From positions 1 to 31,674 of the forward strand of contig JAEWCW010000194.1 in NCBI GenBank assembly GCA_023390415.1: a stretch of DNA of 31,674 bases, written 5' to 3'. The stretch comes from Pseudomonadota bacterium (GTDB taxonomy: Bacteria > Pseudomonadota > Alphaproteobacteria > Sphingomonadales > Sphingomonadaceae). A program made the translations under genes and the position numbers. Of this stretch, positions 8,885 to 16,085 are shown piece after piece. Position 1 is the first letter of the stretch. Each line of letters begins with the position of its first letter. The notes under the pieces are model-generated. The model worked only from the letters and a program-made list of their open reading frames with translations, was not told where the DNA came from and ran no database searches.

Positions 8885-8926
8885 AAAAATCTGGGGAGGA
8901 GGAAGGCCGAAGCCTCCCCCCTCCCC
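8885..8926 (-). terminator. UUCG-capped intrinsic terminator between major pilin and chaperone
   Basis: On the minus strand, a 15-bp stem (13 Watson-Crick and 2 G-U pairs) spans 8893-8926 with a C-TTCG-G tetraloop at 8908-8911. It is followed by AGATTTTT (8885-8892). It begins about 16 bases after the major subunit stop codon and ends about 40 bases before the chaperone start. It is therefore an internal, presumably leaky terminator that sets a high ratio of subunit to assembly machinery. Confidence 0.85.
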
Positions 8927-8941
8927 GAAGCATGACCGGCC

Positions 8942-9640
8942 TCAGTTGGCGGCCAGGGTCACCGTGATCGTGTCCGAATAGGTGCCCGCGACGAGCGCCC
9001 GATCGGTGATCTGCGGAGCGCGAACCTGCAGCAGCAGGCGCGAGCGCCAAGCACCGTAGGTGTCGCTGGCCGCGCTGTCGGTGAGACCGGCGGTCAGGAC
9101 CTTGCCGTGGGCGCCCGAGGGGGCGTTCGGCGTCACCGACGAGTTGAACAGCGCCGACAGCGAGTACGGGATGTTCGCCTGGAACTGGGTGTTGTCATAC
9201 CCGGCCGGGCTCGCATTGACGAGGCCCTGCGCGCTCTTGGCGAGGCTCACGGTGTTGCGGAAGTTGCAGCCGGCGGTCCAGCTGGCGATGTCCACCGCGA
9301 TCGGGCTGACCATCTCGAAAGCGTCGCCCTGGGCAACGTTCGACTGCGTGTTCACGCCGATCTGGCCGATGTCGATGGTGTGGGCGCCGTTGTTGCCGCC
9401 GACGGTGTAGACGCTGCAATCCTGCGTGACGTTGCCGCTGATCGTCCAGCTGTTGGTGACGGTCGGCGTCGCGTTCTCGACGTTGTTGCCGACGGCCGGG
9501 GTGTTCACGCCGTTGGCGCCGCCGACATAATATTGCGCCGGGCCGGGATTGGCCGGGCCGTTGATGTTCGGGCCGGCATGGGCCACGGTGGCGGCCGAAA
9601 TCATCGCCAGGGCGGCGGTGGTCTGCAGAAGAATCTTCAT
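8942..9640 (-). CDS. Spore-coat-U domain protein, probable major pilus subunit
   Basis: A 232-residue secreted subunit with a signal peptide cut after VAHA (residue 22). The mature N terminus is unusually long and rich in Asn, Gly and Pro (about residues 23-65). The SCPU domain starts at SWTISGNVTQDCSVY and ends in the family's final strand AGTYSDTITVTLAAN. Cysteines in QDCSVY and AGCNFRN are placed for the conserved disulfide. GGAG ten bases before ATG 9640 is a good ribosome site. A strong terminator directly after the gene suggests an abundant separate transcript, hence the call as main fibre subunit. Identity as major rather than minor subunit is inferred. Confidence 0.88.
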   Translation of the reverse strand: MKILLQTTAALAMISAATVAHAGPNINGPANPGPAQYYVGGANGVNTPAVGNNVENATPTVTNSWTISGNVTQDCSVYTVGGNNGAHTIDIGQIGVNTQSNVAQGDAFEMVSPIAVDIASWTAGCNFRNTVSLAKSAQGLVNASPAGYDNTQFQANIPYSLSALFNSSVTPNAPSGAHGKVLTAGLTDSAASDTYGAWRSRLLLQVRAPQITDRALVAGTYSDTITVTLAAN

Positions 9641-9801
9641 CTCTTCACTCCATCGTTGTGCAAGCCGTTGATGCGAAATTGCGATTGGCTGTGCGGTGCT
9701 TCACTCAGGTCTTGAGCCTCTTCGGCTTCTGATCTTGCGGCCCCCAGATATTTGGCCGTTTTTTCACGCTCAGGTGATCGGGAAATTCCTTTGAACGGCC
9801 G

Positions 9802-10326
9802 TCATGACGGCGCGATCGTGATTCGAATTGTTTCGCTATAGTTGCCCCCGAGGAGGCCGGCTTCGCCCGCGGGCTGGCCGAGCGAGACGGTGACGTCCAT
9901 TCCGTCGACGGCGATCCCGCCGTCGCTGGAGACGGTGTGGCCGCCGACCAGGTCGCGGCTGGCGATCGTCCGCCGGACCAGCGACTGGCCCGGCTTGCGG
10001 ACCGGCATCGAGATTCCGATTTCGTAGGGGAGGGTGCCGGCATAGGGACCCTCGCCGCGCGGAAGCCGCTCGTGCGCAAGGCCGCCGTTGACGGCCTCGA
10101 TCGTCATGTCGAACGGGATGTTGCAATCGAGCGTGACATGGGCGGTGGCGCTGGCCTGCTGCCGCGCCAGATTGCCGAAATCCATGTCGGCGACGCTTCC
10201 CATCGCACAGCGTTGCGCGACGGTGCCGCGCAGCTCGAGATCGAGACTCCGCACATTCTCGATTTCGCCGCCCTCGCTGGGCGCAGCCGAGAGTGTCGCG
10301 GCGAGCGCCGCGAAAACGGACCACAT
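9802..10326 (-). CDS. Spore-coat-U domain pilus subunit
   Basis: A 174-residue secreted protein and the first gene of the pilus locus. A short signal-like N terminus (MWSVFAALAATLSAAPS) precedes a single SCPU domain. Strand VRSLDLELRGTVAQRCAMGS carries the first cysteine, VTLDCNIPFDMTIEAVNGG the second, and the final strand reads YSETIRITIAPS. ATG 10326 is preferred to an upstream TTG at 10341 because GGGGGAAG lies five bases before it. Archaic pili usually encode several SCPU pilins, so this is probably a minor or adaptor subunit. It is 161 bases from the next gene and divergent from the LuxR-type regulator. Confidence 0.86.
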   Translation of the reverse strand: MWSVFAALAATLSAAPSEGGEIENVRSLDLELRGTVAQRCAMGSVADMDFGNLARQQASATAHVTLDCNIPFDMTIEAVNGGLAHERLPRGEGPYAGTLPYEIGISMPVRKPGQSLVRRTIASRDLVGGHTVSSDGGIAVDGMDVTVSLGQPAGEAGLLGGNYSETIRITIAPS

Positions 10327-10533
10327 TGCGTCTTCCCCCAACCCTTGTGGGGCTCGGCGACCGTCAATTCGGCGCGGAGCCGCCTGCGAGGGAAGCCATC
10401 GACGGATGTCGAATCGCCCCCTCAGCAGGTAAATGAAACGTTAAAGGTTGGGTCGTACCCGGCGCATCCCCAACATTGGTGACATCGACCGAATCACTCG
10501 ACTTTTTTACGTGCGATTTCCCAATAACCCCAA

Positions 10534-10552
10534 GTTGTTAGAGTTTAGCAAC
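10534..10552. repeat. Imperfect inverted repeat, candidate operator
   Basis: GTTGTTA and TAGCAAC match as inverted arms at six of seven positions around GAGTT. It sits in the AT-rich core between the divergent pilus and LuxR-type genes, where an operator would be expected. No binding protein is identified. Confidence 0.4.
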
Positions 10553-10690
10553 GAGTCAGTGGCCGAGTCCGCTCCGACGCTTCGCGTCCCGCAAGGGGAC
10601 AATCGGGACGTGAAAGCTTAGCGGCTGCGGCCGGCACGAGGCGCGGTTTGACTTTGGTGAAGGAAGCCGCAACCATAGTCGAAAGACGTC

Positions 10691-10704
10691 GACACCACGG
10701 TGTC
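10691..10704. repeat. Palindrome GACACC-AC-GGTGTC just before the LuxR-type gene
   Basis: This perfect 6-bp inverted repeat with a two-base spacer ends 14 bases before the ATG. It directly abuts the ribosome-binding region GGGGGA. It could be an autoregulatory operator. As RNA the two-base spacer is too short for a loop unless the inner pair opens. Confidence 0.45.
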
Positions 10705-10718
10705 ATCGGGGGACGTTC

Positions 10719-11318
10719 ATGTTCGAGGAATCGGCTTCTGCCGACGACGCTGACTTGCACTGCACGTCCGTGCTCGCGCTCGGCTGGCTGGCGCGCGACG
10801 AGCTCCCGCGCGTGCTGGTCGGCGACGGCTTGACGCTGCTCTGGGCGAATGACGCAGCCCGGCGTTTTCTCGCCGACGAGGTCGATCTCGAGATTCGCGA
10901 CAACCTGCTGAGCACCTACAATCGCGGGCTCCAGCCCCATCTCGCCGCGTTCGTCGCGGATTGCAGTCCGGATCTCCAGACCCTGTGCCTGCCCCGCGAG
11001 CAGGGCTGCGGGCATATCCTTTTCCGTGCGCGCCAGGTCGCGGTCCGGGACGGGCGCCGGTTCGTCGGTATCTCCTTCCACCGGAGCGGCAGCGATTTCG
11101 TCGAGCGCTACGCCGACCTCAAGACCGCCTTCCAGCTCACCGCCGCGGAGCACCGCGTCCTGGAGCGGATGCTCGAGGGCGCCACGGCCGACGAAATCTC
11201 CTCGGCGGTCGGCCTCTCGATCGAGACCATCCGCACCCACATCCGCAACATCTACACCAAGGTCGGAGTCGCGAGCCGGGAGCGCCTGTTCGCGCGCCTG
11301 CGCCCCTATCGAATCTGA
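10719..11318 (+). CDS. LuxR-family transcriptional regulator with PAS-like N terminus
   Basis: A 199-residue DNA-binding regulator. The C-terminal 60 residues are a LuxR/GerE helix-turn-helix: LTAAEHRVLERMLEG, ADEISSAVGLSIETIRTHI with the recognition helix, then NIYTKVGVASRERL. The N-terminal part (about 20-125) contains VGDGLTLLWANDAARRFL and a later strand FVGISFHRSGSDF, which resemble a compact PAS-type sensor. No receiver aspartate is present, so it is not a classical response regulator. GGGGGA lies six bases before ATG 10719. Its divergent position makes it the obvious candidate regulator of the pilus operon, though this is inferred from location only. Confidence 0.85.
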   Translation: MFEESASADDADLHCTSVLALGWLARDELPRVLVGDGLTLLWANDAARRFLADEVDLEIRDNLLSTYNRGLQPHLAAFVADCSPDLQTLCLPREQGCGHILFRARQVAVRDGRRFVGISFHRSGSDFVERYADLKTAFQLTAAEHRVLERMLEGATADEISSAVGLSIETIRTHIRNIYTKVGVASRERLFARLRPYRI

Positions 11319-11457
11319 GCGGGTGGGAGAGACGCGCGGCGTGGCGTGCGCGCAATATCTCCGGCTCTCGCGCCTATCGTATTTTTACGGTAGCATTTGG
11401 GCGAGAGGGGAAGGCTGCGCGTGGCACTGCGGCGCGTCGCCGACGAGGGTGAGCAGG

Positions 11458-11700
11458 ATGGAGAGTGCCGGCTGGATCCCGGTGGAGCAGAATCCCCCTG
11501 TCGCCACGCCTTTGCTGATCTGGTCGAATGGCGCCTGCGCAGTGGCGGTCGTTGTCGAGGGCACTGATGAAAGCGGCCCGTGGCAAGTGTTCATGGATGC
11601 TCGGTCCGACGAGATCCTGCCATGGCCGAGCCACTGGATGCAGTTGCCGCACCCGCCGCTTGAAGGCGAGCGTGCAATGCCGGCTGGGCTTGCCGGATAG
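11458..11700 (+). CDS. Small DUF551-like protein
   Basis: An 80-residue reading frame from ATG 11458. The start GWIPVEQNPPVATPLLIW and the ending SHWMQLPHPP match the pattern of DUF551, small proteins common in phages and prophages (typically W-I-P-V-E at the start and T-H-W-M-P-L-P-x-P-P at the end). The motif match makes it likely to be a real gene despite its size and lack of operon partners. It stands alone between the LuxR-type regulator and the histidine kinase, with 139 bases before it and 164 after it. No phage genes surround it. The function of the family is unknown to me. Confidence 0.6.
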   Translation: MESAGWIPVEQNPPVATPLLIWSNGACAVAVVVEGTDESGPWQVFMDARSDEILPWPSHWMQLPHPPLEGERAMPAGLAG

Positions 11701-11864
11701 CAGCATCGTGCGGCTGACCTAGCCCAGTCGGCTACCGAACTCGACGTCGATCGACTGCATCCGTAGGGGGCGGTGACGCGTTGATCTGCCTCGTTTCCGG
11801 CCGACCCCTCGGGTGACGGCGATTTGCGACGCGTGGCGCGGCTGCCTATGGAAGAGGCCTGTTA

Positions 11865-14039
11865 TTGTTGAGTAGGTCGCCTGTGGCGTTGCTTCGGCTT
11901 TTGAGAGTCGGCCGGAAGTTTCTGGCCTGGCAGGTCGTCGCTCTGGCGGTGGTGCCTGTCTTCCTGATTGTCCTGAGCTTGCTGGTGTCGCGCGGCTTTG
12001 CCGAGACCGAGGCCCTGCGCAGCGAGATCGTCCGTTCGTACGAGACTCGCGCCGAGCTTCGGCACATCCTCTCCCTCCATCAGGATATCGAGACCGGGCA
12101 GCGCGGGTTCATCCTGAGCGCCGATCCCCGTTTCCTCGAATACTATCATGCCGCCGAGCGGGAATTCGGCCGGGCATTTACCCACCTCGAGCAGATTCTC
12201 CAGGTCGACGCCGCCTTCGACCGCGAGCTTGAGGCGCTGAAGCAGACGTCGCAACGCAAGCGCGGCTTCGCCGCAGCGCTTGTTCGGCTGACCCGCGAGG
12301 GCAGGGCCGACGAGGCCCGGCGCCTCGTCGCGGCCGGCCGGGGCAAGGCCCTGATGGATGAGATGCGTGCGCTCATTGGCCACCTGGATGCGCATCAACA
12401 GACTCAGCTCGCCGCCCGGACCGCGAATGCCGAGGCCGCTCGCGCAAGGCTGAAGGCACGAACGATCGGCCTTCAGCTGCTGCTCTACCTGCTGCTCGTG
12501 ATTGCCGCCGTCATTGCCTTTCGGCAGGCGCGCGCCCGCGCCGATGCGCTTCGGCGGGTGGCGGACCTCGCGGCCCGGCAGGAAGCCATCTTCGACGGCG
12601 CCAAGGACGGCATGATCGTCCTCAACCCCAGCGGCAGCATCGAGAGCCTCAATCCGGCCGCCGCGCGGATGTTCGGCTATGAGGAGGGCGAGCTTCGCCG
12701 CCGCGACGTTGCCGTCCTCTTCGATGCCGCCCCCGAGCGCGGCGCGGTCGAGACGTTCCTGAAGCGGCTCAAGGCGCGGCAGGACAACGCGCCGGCGGAG
12801 TTCCAGGAATTTCTCGGCCGCTGCAAGGACGGTGGGACCTTTCCAGCCGAAGTGTCGATCAGCCCGGTGGAGCTCGCCAAGGACGTCCGCTTCCTCGCGG
12901 TCCTCCGCGACATCAGCGAGCGGAAGCAAGTCGATCGGATGAAGACCGAATTCGTTTCCACGGTGAGCCACGAGCTGCGGACGCCGCTGACCTCGATCGC
13001 CGGCTCGCTCGGCCTCATCGCCGGCGGGTCGGCCGGCGAGCTCCCGGCCCGCGTTGCCCGGCTCGTCGAGATCGCCCAATCGAACTGCGCGCGGCTGATC
13101 CGGCTGATCAACGACATCCTCGATATCGAGAAGATCGAGGCCGGCCGGATTTCTCTCGACATCAAGCCGATCCCGCTCGAACGCCTGCTCGAGCAGGCGG
13201 CGGAGGCCAACCGTGCCTATGCCGGCGAGCAGAATGCGATGATCCTTGTCGAGCCGGTTCCGCCGGGTGCGGCGGTGCTCGGCGACGAGGATCGGCTGAT
13301 GCAGGTCATGACCAACCTGCTGTCGAACGCGGCGAAATTCTCGCCTGCCGGCGGCGTGGTGCAGGTCTCGGTCGCGCCGCTGCCCGGCGAGTGGCGGATC
13401 GATGTCGCCGACGAGGGGCCAGGGATCGCGGAGGATTTCCGATCCCGGATCTTCGGCAAGTTCGCCCAGGCGGATTCCTCGGACACGCGCCAGAAAGGCG
13501 GCACCGGCCTCGGCCTCAGCATCGTGCGCGAAATCGTCACCCGGCTCGGCGGCGCGGTCAGCTTCGATACCGAGATCGGCAGGGGCACCACCTTCCATGT
13601 CGATCTGCCCGCGGCCCCCGGGCCCGAGCCCGAGGCGGGGGAGGCCGAGATGCTCGGGCCTCTCGGGGAGGCCGGATTGCCGCTGATCCTCCATGTCGAC
13701 GACGACCCGGACATGCTTCGGATCGTCGTCAGCCTGTTCAAGGGGCGGGCGCAGGTCCATTCGACGCCGAGCGTGATCGAGGCCCGCGCCTCGATCCGCC
13801 GCTACCCATTCGACGCCGTCATCCTCGACATCGGCATGGCGGACGGCAGCGGCCTCGATCTCATTCCGCTGATCCGCGCGCGCGGACGCGCGGGCGTCGC
13901 CGTCTTCACCGCCCAGGACGCCGATCCCGCCGCCGTCGCCGCAGCGGACGCTGTCCTGGTCAAGTCGAAGGCGTCTCTGGATCAGCTTGCGAGCGAGGTG
14001 CTCGCCCTCGCAGCGCACGCCAAAGGAGCAAATGGATGA
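11865..14039 (+). CDS. Hybrid sensor histidine kinase (CHASE3-PAS-HisKA-HATPase-receiver)
   Basis: A 724-residue inner-membrane sensor kinase. Membrane helix 1 (about 20-42) and helix 2 (about 202-219) enclose a periplasmic CHASE3 domain with its signature ETGQRGFILSADPRFLEYY (77-94). A PAS domain (about 236-350), a HisKA domain with His369 in VSHELRTPL and an HATPase domain follow, with an N box (NLLSNAAKFSPAGG) and DEGPGIAEDF, FGKFAQ and GGTGLGLSI motifs. A C-terminal receiver starts near 605 (HVDDDPDM, phosphoacceptor Asp in VILDIGMADGSGL, Lys in VLVKS). The start is TTG 11865, with GGAAGAGG seven bases upstream. It overlaps the next gene as ATGA and heads a three-gene phosphorelay. Confidence 0.92.
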   Translation: MLSRSPVALLRLLRVGRKFLAWQVVALAVVPVFLIVLSLLVSRGFAETEALRSEIVRSYETRAELRHILSLHQDIETGQRGFILSADPRFLEYYHAAEREFGRAFTHLEQILQVDAAFDRELEALKQTSQRKRGFAAALVRLTREGRADEARRLVAAGRGKALMDEMRALIGHLDAHQQTQLAARTANAEAARARLKARTIGLQLLLYLLLVIAAVIAFRQARARADALRRVADLAARQEAIFDGAKDGMIVLNPSGSIESLNPAAARMFGYEEGELRRRDVAVLFDAAPERGAVETFLKRLKARQDNAPAEFQEFLGRCKDGGTFPAEVSISPVELAKDVRFLAVLRDISERKQVDRMKTEFVSTVSHELRTPLTSIAGSLGLIAGGSAGELPARVARLVEIAQSNCARLIRLINDILDIEKIEAGRISLDIKPIPLERLLEQAAEANRAYAGEQNAMILVEPVPPGAAVLGDEDRLMQVMTNLLSNAAKFSPAGGVVQVSVAPLPGEWRIDVADEGPGIAEDFRSRIFGKFAQADSSDTRQKGGTGLGLSIVREIVTRLGGAVSFDTEIGRGTTFHVDLPAAPGPEPEAGEAEMLGPLGEAGLPLILHVDDDPDMLRIVVSLFKGRAQVHSTPSVIEARASIRRYPFDAVILDIGMADGSGLDLIPLIRARGRAGVAVFTAQDADPAAVAAADAVLVKSKASLDQLASEVLALAAHAKGANG

Positions 14040-14401
14040 CCCGGATCCTTTATGTCGACGACGAGCCCGACATCCGCGAGGTCGCCCAGCTCGCGCTCGA
14101 GCTCGATCCCGAGTTCGAGGTGCGGAGCTGCGCCTCCGGCGCCGAGGCCCTGGAGCTTGCGCCTGCCTGGCAGCCCGATCTCATCCTTCTCGACGTGATG
14201 ATGCCGATCATGGACGGGCCCGCGGTGCTCGCGCGCCTTCGTGCGCTTCCCGAAACCAAGGCGACGCCGGTGGTCTTCATCACCGCCCGGACTCAGCAGC
14301 AGGAGGTGGCCCAGCTTCAGGCGCTGGGCGCCGAAGGGGTGATCGCCAAGCCTTTCGACCCGATGAGCCTCGCCCGCCAGGTGCGGGAGCTGCTGCCATG
14401 A
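14036..14401 (+). CDS. Single-domain response regulator (CheY-like)
   Basis: A 121-residue receiver without an output domain. Conserved residues are the acidic cluster in YVDDEPD (7-13), the phosphoacceptor Asp53 in LILLDVMMPIMDG, the Thr in FITAR and the Lys in IAKPFDP. It begins at ATG 14036, whose ATG overlaps the kinase TGA, and it ends in an ATGA overlap with the Hpt gene. It most likely shuttles phosphate between the hybrid kinase and the Hpt protein, or acts by protein contact. A second ATG at 14032 is out of frame. Confidence 0.92.
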   Translation: MTRILYVDDEPDIREVAQLALELDPEFEVRSCASGAEALELAPAWQPDLILLDVMMPIMDGPAVLARLRALPETKATPVVFITARTQQQEVAQLQALGAEGVIAKPFDPMSLARQVRELLP

Positions 14402-14676
14402 GCGCGCTCGAGAAGCGGATGGCCGAGCTTCGCGCCCGCTTCGCGATCCAGGCGCAGCAGGAGGCGGCGGAGCTCGAGTTGCGCGCCGCTGCCGGCGATT
14501 GGCGAGCGGTTGCAGAGATCGCCCACGGGCTGGCCGGCCGCGCCGGCATGTTCGGCTTTCCCGAGATCGGCAATCTGGCGCGCGACGCGGAAGAAGCCAT
14601 CGACGCCGGCGGCGCGCCCAGGAGCGACGCCGCAGAGCTCGCGGCGCGTCTGCGCGCGCTCGATCAGGGGCGCTGA
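14398..14676 (+). CDS. Hpt-domain phosphotransfer protein
   Basis: A 92-residue helical protein with the Hpt signature IAHGLAGRAGMFGF, where His43 is the probable phosphorylated residue. Flanking Ala/Glu/Arg-rich helices fit the four-helix bundle of stand-alone Hpt proteins. It completes the phosphorelay encoded by the two preceding genes. The start overlaps the response regulator stop as ATGA. Its 3' end overlaps the convergent glycosyltransferase gene by 13 bases. Confidence 0.87.
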   Translation: MSALEKRMAELRARFAIQAQQEAAELELRAAAGDWRAVAEIAHGLAGRAGMFGFPEIGNLARDAEEAIDAGGAPRSDAAELAARLRALDQGR

Positions 14677-16085
14677 AAGCCCTTGCGGGTCATCTCGCCC
14701 CAGCCGTCCTGCTTGCGCAGGAATTGCCAATAGCCCTTCACCCGCCACAGATTGTTGAGCTGGCGGTAGCCGAAATTCTCCACCACCGCGGCGAGCGTGA
14801 CGATGGCGAGATCGCGCGCCCGCGGCAGGCGCCTGAGCTGCACCTCCTCCAGCACGAGCGACCCGACGCTCACGAAAACGCCGAACGAGAAGATCACGGC
14901 CATGAAGGCGAGCACATAATCGAACGAGATGAGGCCGAGCAGCCACAGCAAGGGCACGAGCGCGTAGCCGATGACCTCGACCAGCGGGCCGAGGACGTCG
15001 ACCAGGAAGACCTGCCCCATGCCGAGGATGCCGATGCGCCCGTAGCGGGGGTTCAGGAACATGTCGCGATGCTTGAAGAAGGTCTCGAGGCTGCCGCGCT
15101 GCCAGCGCGCACGCTGGTTGCCGAGGATCTTGAGCGTCTCCGGCGCCTCCGTCCAGCTTACCGGATCGGGAATGTAGCTGATCCGGTAATCCTGCTTCCT
15201 GTCGCGCATGTGGCGGTGGAGCTTCACCACCAGCTCGAAATCCTCGCCGACCGTATTCTGGCTGAAGCCGCCCACTTCAACGGCAGTAGCGCGCTTGAAC
15301 AGGCCGAAGGCGCCCGAGATGATCATCAAGGCCTGCATCTGGCTGAGGCCGAGCCGCGCCATCAGGAAGGCGCGCAGATATTCGACCGTCTGGACGAGAG
15401 CGAGGAAATTCCCCGGCAGGCCGCCCTCGATGACCCGCCCGCCTTCGACCCGGCAGCCGTTGGCGATCCGGATCGTCCCGCCGACCGCTACCGTCTTCAC
15501 TGGGTCCTCGACGAACGGACGGACGGCACGGATCAGCGCGTCGGGCTCGAGCAGCGTGTCGGCATCGATGATGCAGAGGATCGGGGCGCGCGCGACGTTG
15601 ATCCCGGCGTTCATCGCATCCGCCTTGCCGCCATTCTCCTTGTCGACGACGATCAGCCGCGGAATGTCGGGATTGGCGTAGATCCCCCGGATCGCCCGGC
15701 ACTGGACGGCGAGGTCGTGGTAGCGCTGGACGGGCTTCACGGCGAACGCCTCGATCATGACGTCGAGGGTCCTGTCCTTGGACCCGTCGTTGACAACGAT
15801 CACCTCGAAATCCGGATAATGGAGTGCGAGCAGCGCCTGGACGCTTTCGACGATCGTCAGCGCCTCGTTATAGGCGGGCGCGATGATCGCCACCTGCGGT
15901 GCGAGGTCGCCATATCGCTCCCAGAGGGCGGCGGTCGAAATCGCCGGCGGGCGCTTGTGCAGCGCCCATCCGGCGAGGACGAGCTGCACCAGGTAGAGCA
16001 GCACCTGCGCAATTCCGGCCAGGATGATCGCGAGCACGACGAGGTGCGCCGCGAACGCCGCCCAATCGTAAGCCTGGCCGCTCAT
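14664..16085 (-). CDS. Family 2 glycosyltransferase, polysaccharide synthase type (PgaC/YaiP-like)
   Basis: A 473-residue processive-type membrane glycosyltransferase. It has an N-terminal membrane helix (about 12-40), a GT-A catalytic domain with APAYNEA (69-75), VVNDGSKDRT (97-106), KENGGKADAMNAG (149-161), IIDADT (172-177), an acidic GED motif and QRARWQRG near residue 330. Several C-terminal membrane helices follow. This motif set is shared by PgaC, cellulose and hyaluronan synthases, so it probably builds a beta-linked exopolysaccharide, with the sugar unknown. Its start overlaps the HEAT-protein stop as ATGA. Co-occurrence with a YaiO-type barrel recalls the E. coli yaiP-yaiO pair. Confidence 0.9.
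   Translation of the reverse strand: MSGQAYDWAAFAAHLVVLAIILAGIAQVLLYLVQLVLAGWALHKRPPAISTAALWERYGDLAPQVAIIAPAYNEALTIVESVQALLALHYPDFEVIVVNDGSKDRTLDVMIEAFAVKPVQRYHDLAVQCRAIRGIYANPDIPRLIVVDKENGGKADAMNAGINVARAPILCIIDADTLLEPDALIRAVRPFVEDPVKTVAVGGTIRIANGCRVEGGRVIEGGLPGNFLALVQTVEYLRAFLMARLGLSQMQALMIISGAFGLFKRATAVEVGGFSQNTVGEDFELVVKLHRHMRDRKQDYRISYIPDPVSWTEAPETLKILGNQRARWQRGSLETFFKHRDMFLNPRYGRIGILGMGQVFLVDVLGPLVEVIGYALVPLLWLLGLISFDYVLAFMAVIFSFGVFVSVGSLVLEEVQLRRLPRARDLAIVTLAAVVENFGYRQLNNLWRVKGYWQFLRKQDGWGEMTRKGFQRP

Larger units (their letters stand above)
10327..10718. promoter_or_regulatory. Divergent intergenic region between pilus locus and LuxR-type regulator
   Basis: These 392 bases contain no convincing gene and should hold both divergent promoters. 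An AT-richer core lies at about 10495-10555. Visible elements are an imperfect inverted repeat GTTGTTA-N5-TAGCAAC (10534-10552), competing small hairpins at 10576-10610, and a perfect palindrome at 10691-10704. I could not assign clear -35/-10 boxes. Confidence 0.6.

Noticed and set aside
10545..11240. A 231-codon minus-strand frame opposite the LuxR-type gene
   Set aside because: It has no recognisable motif, and the plus strand encodes a clear helix-turn-helix protein.
11374..11393. Hairpin CTATCGTA-TTTT-TACGGTAG as terminator of the LuxR-type gene
   Set aside because: The stem has a mismatch, is AT-rich and is not followed by a T-run. It was left as a structural remark only.
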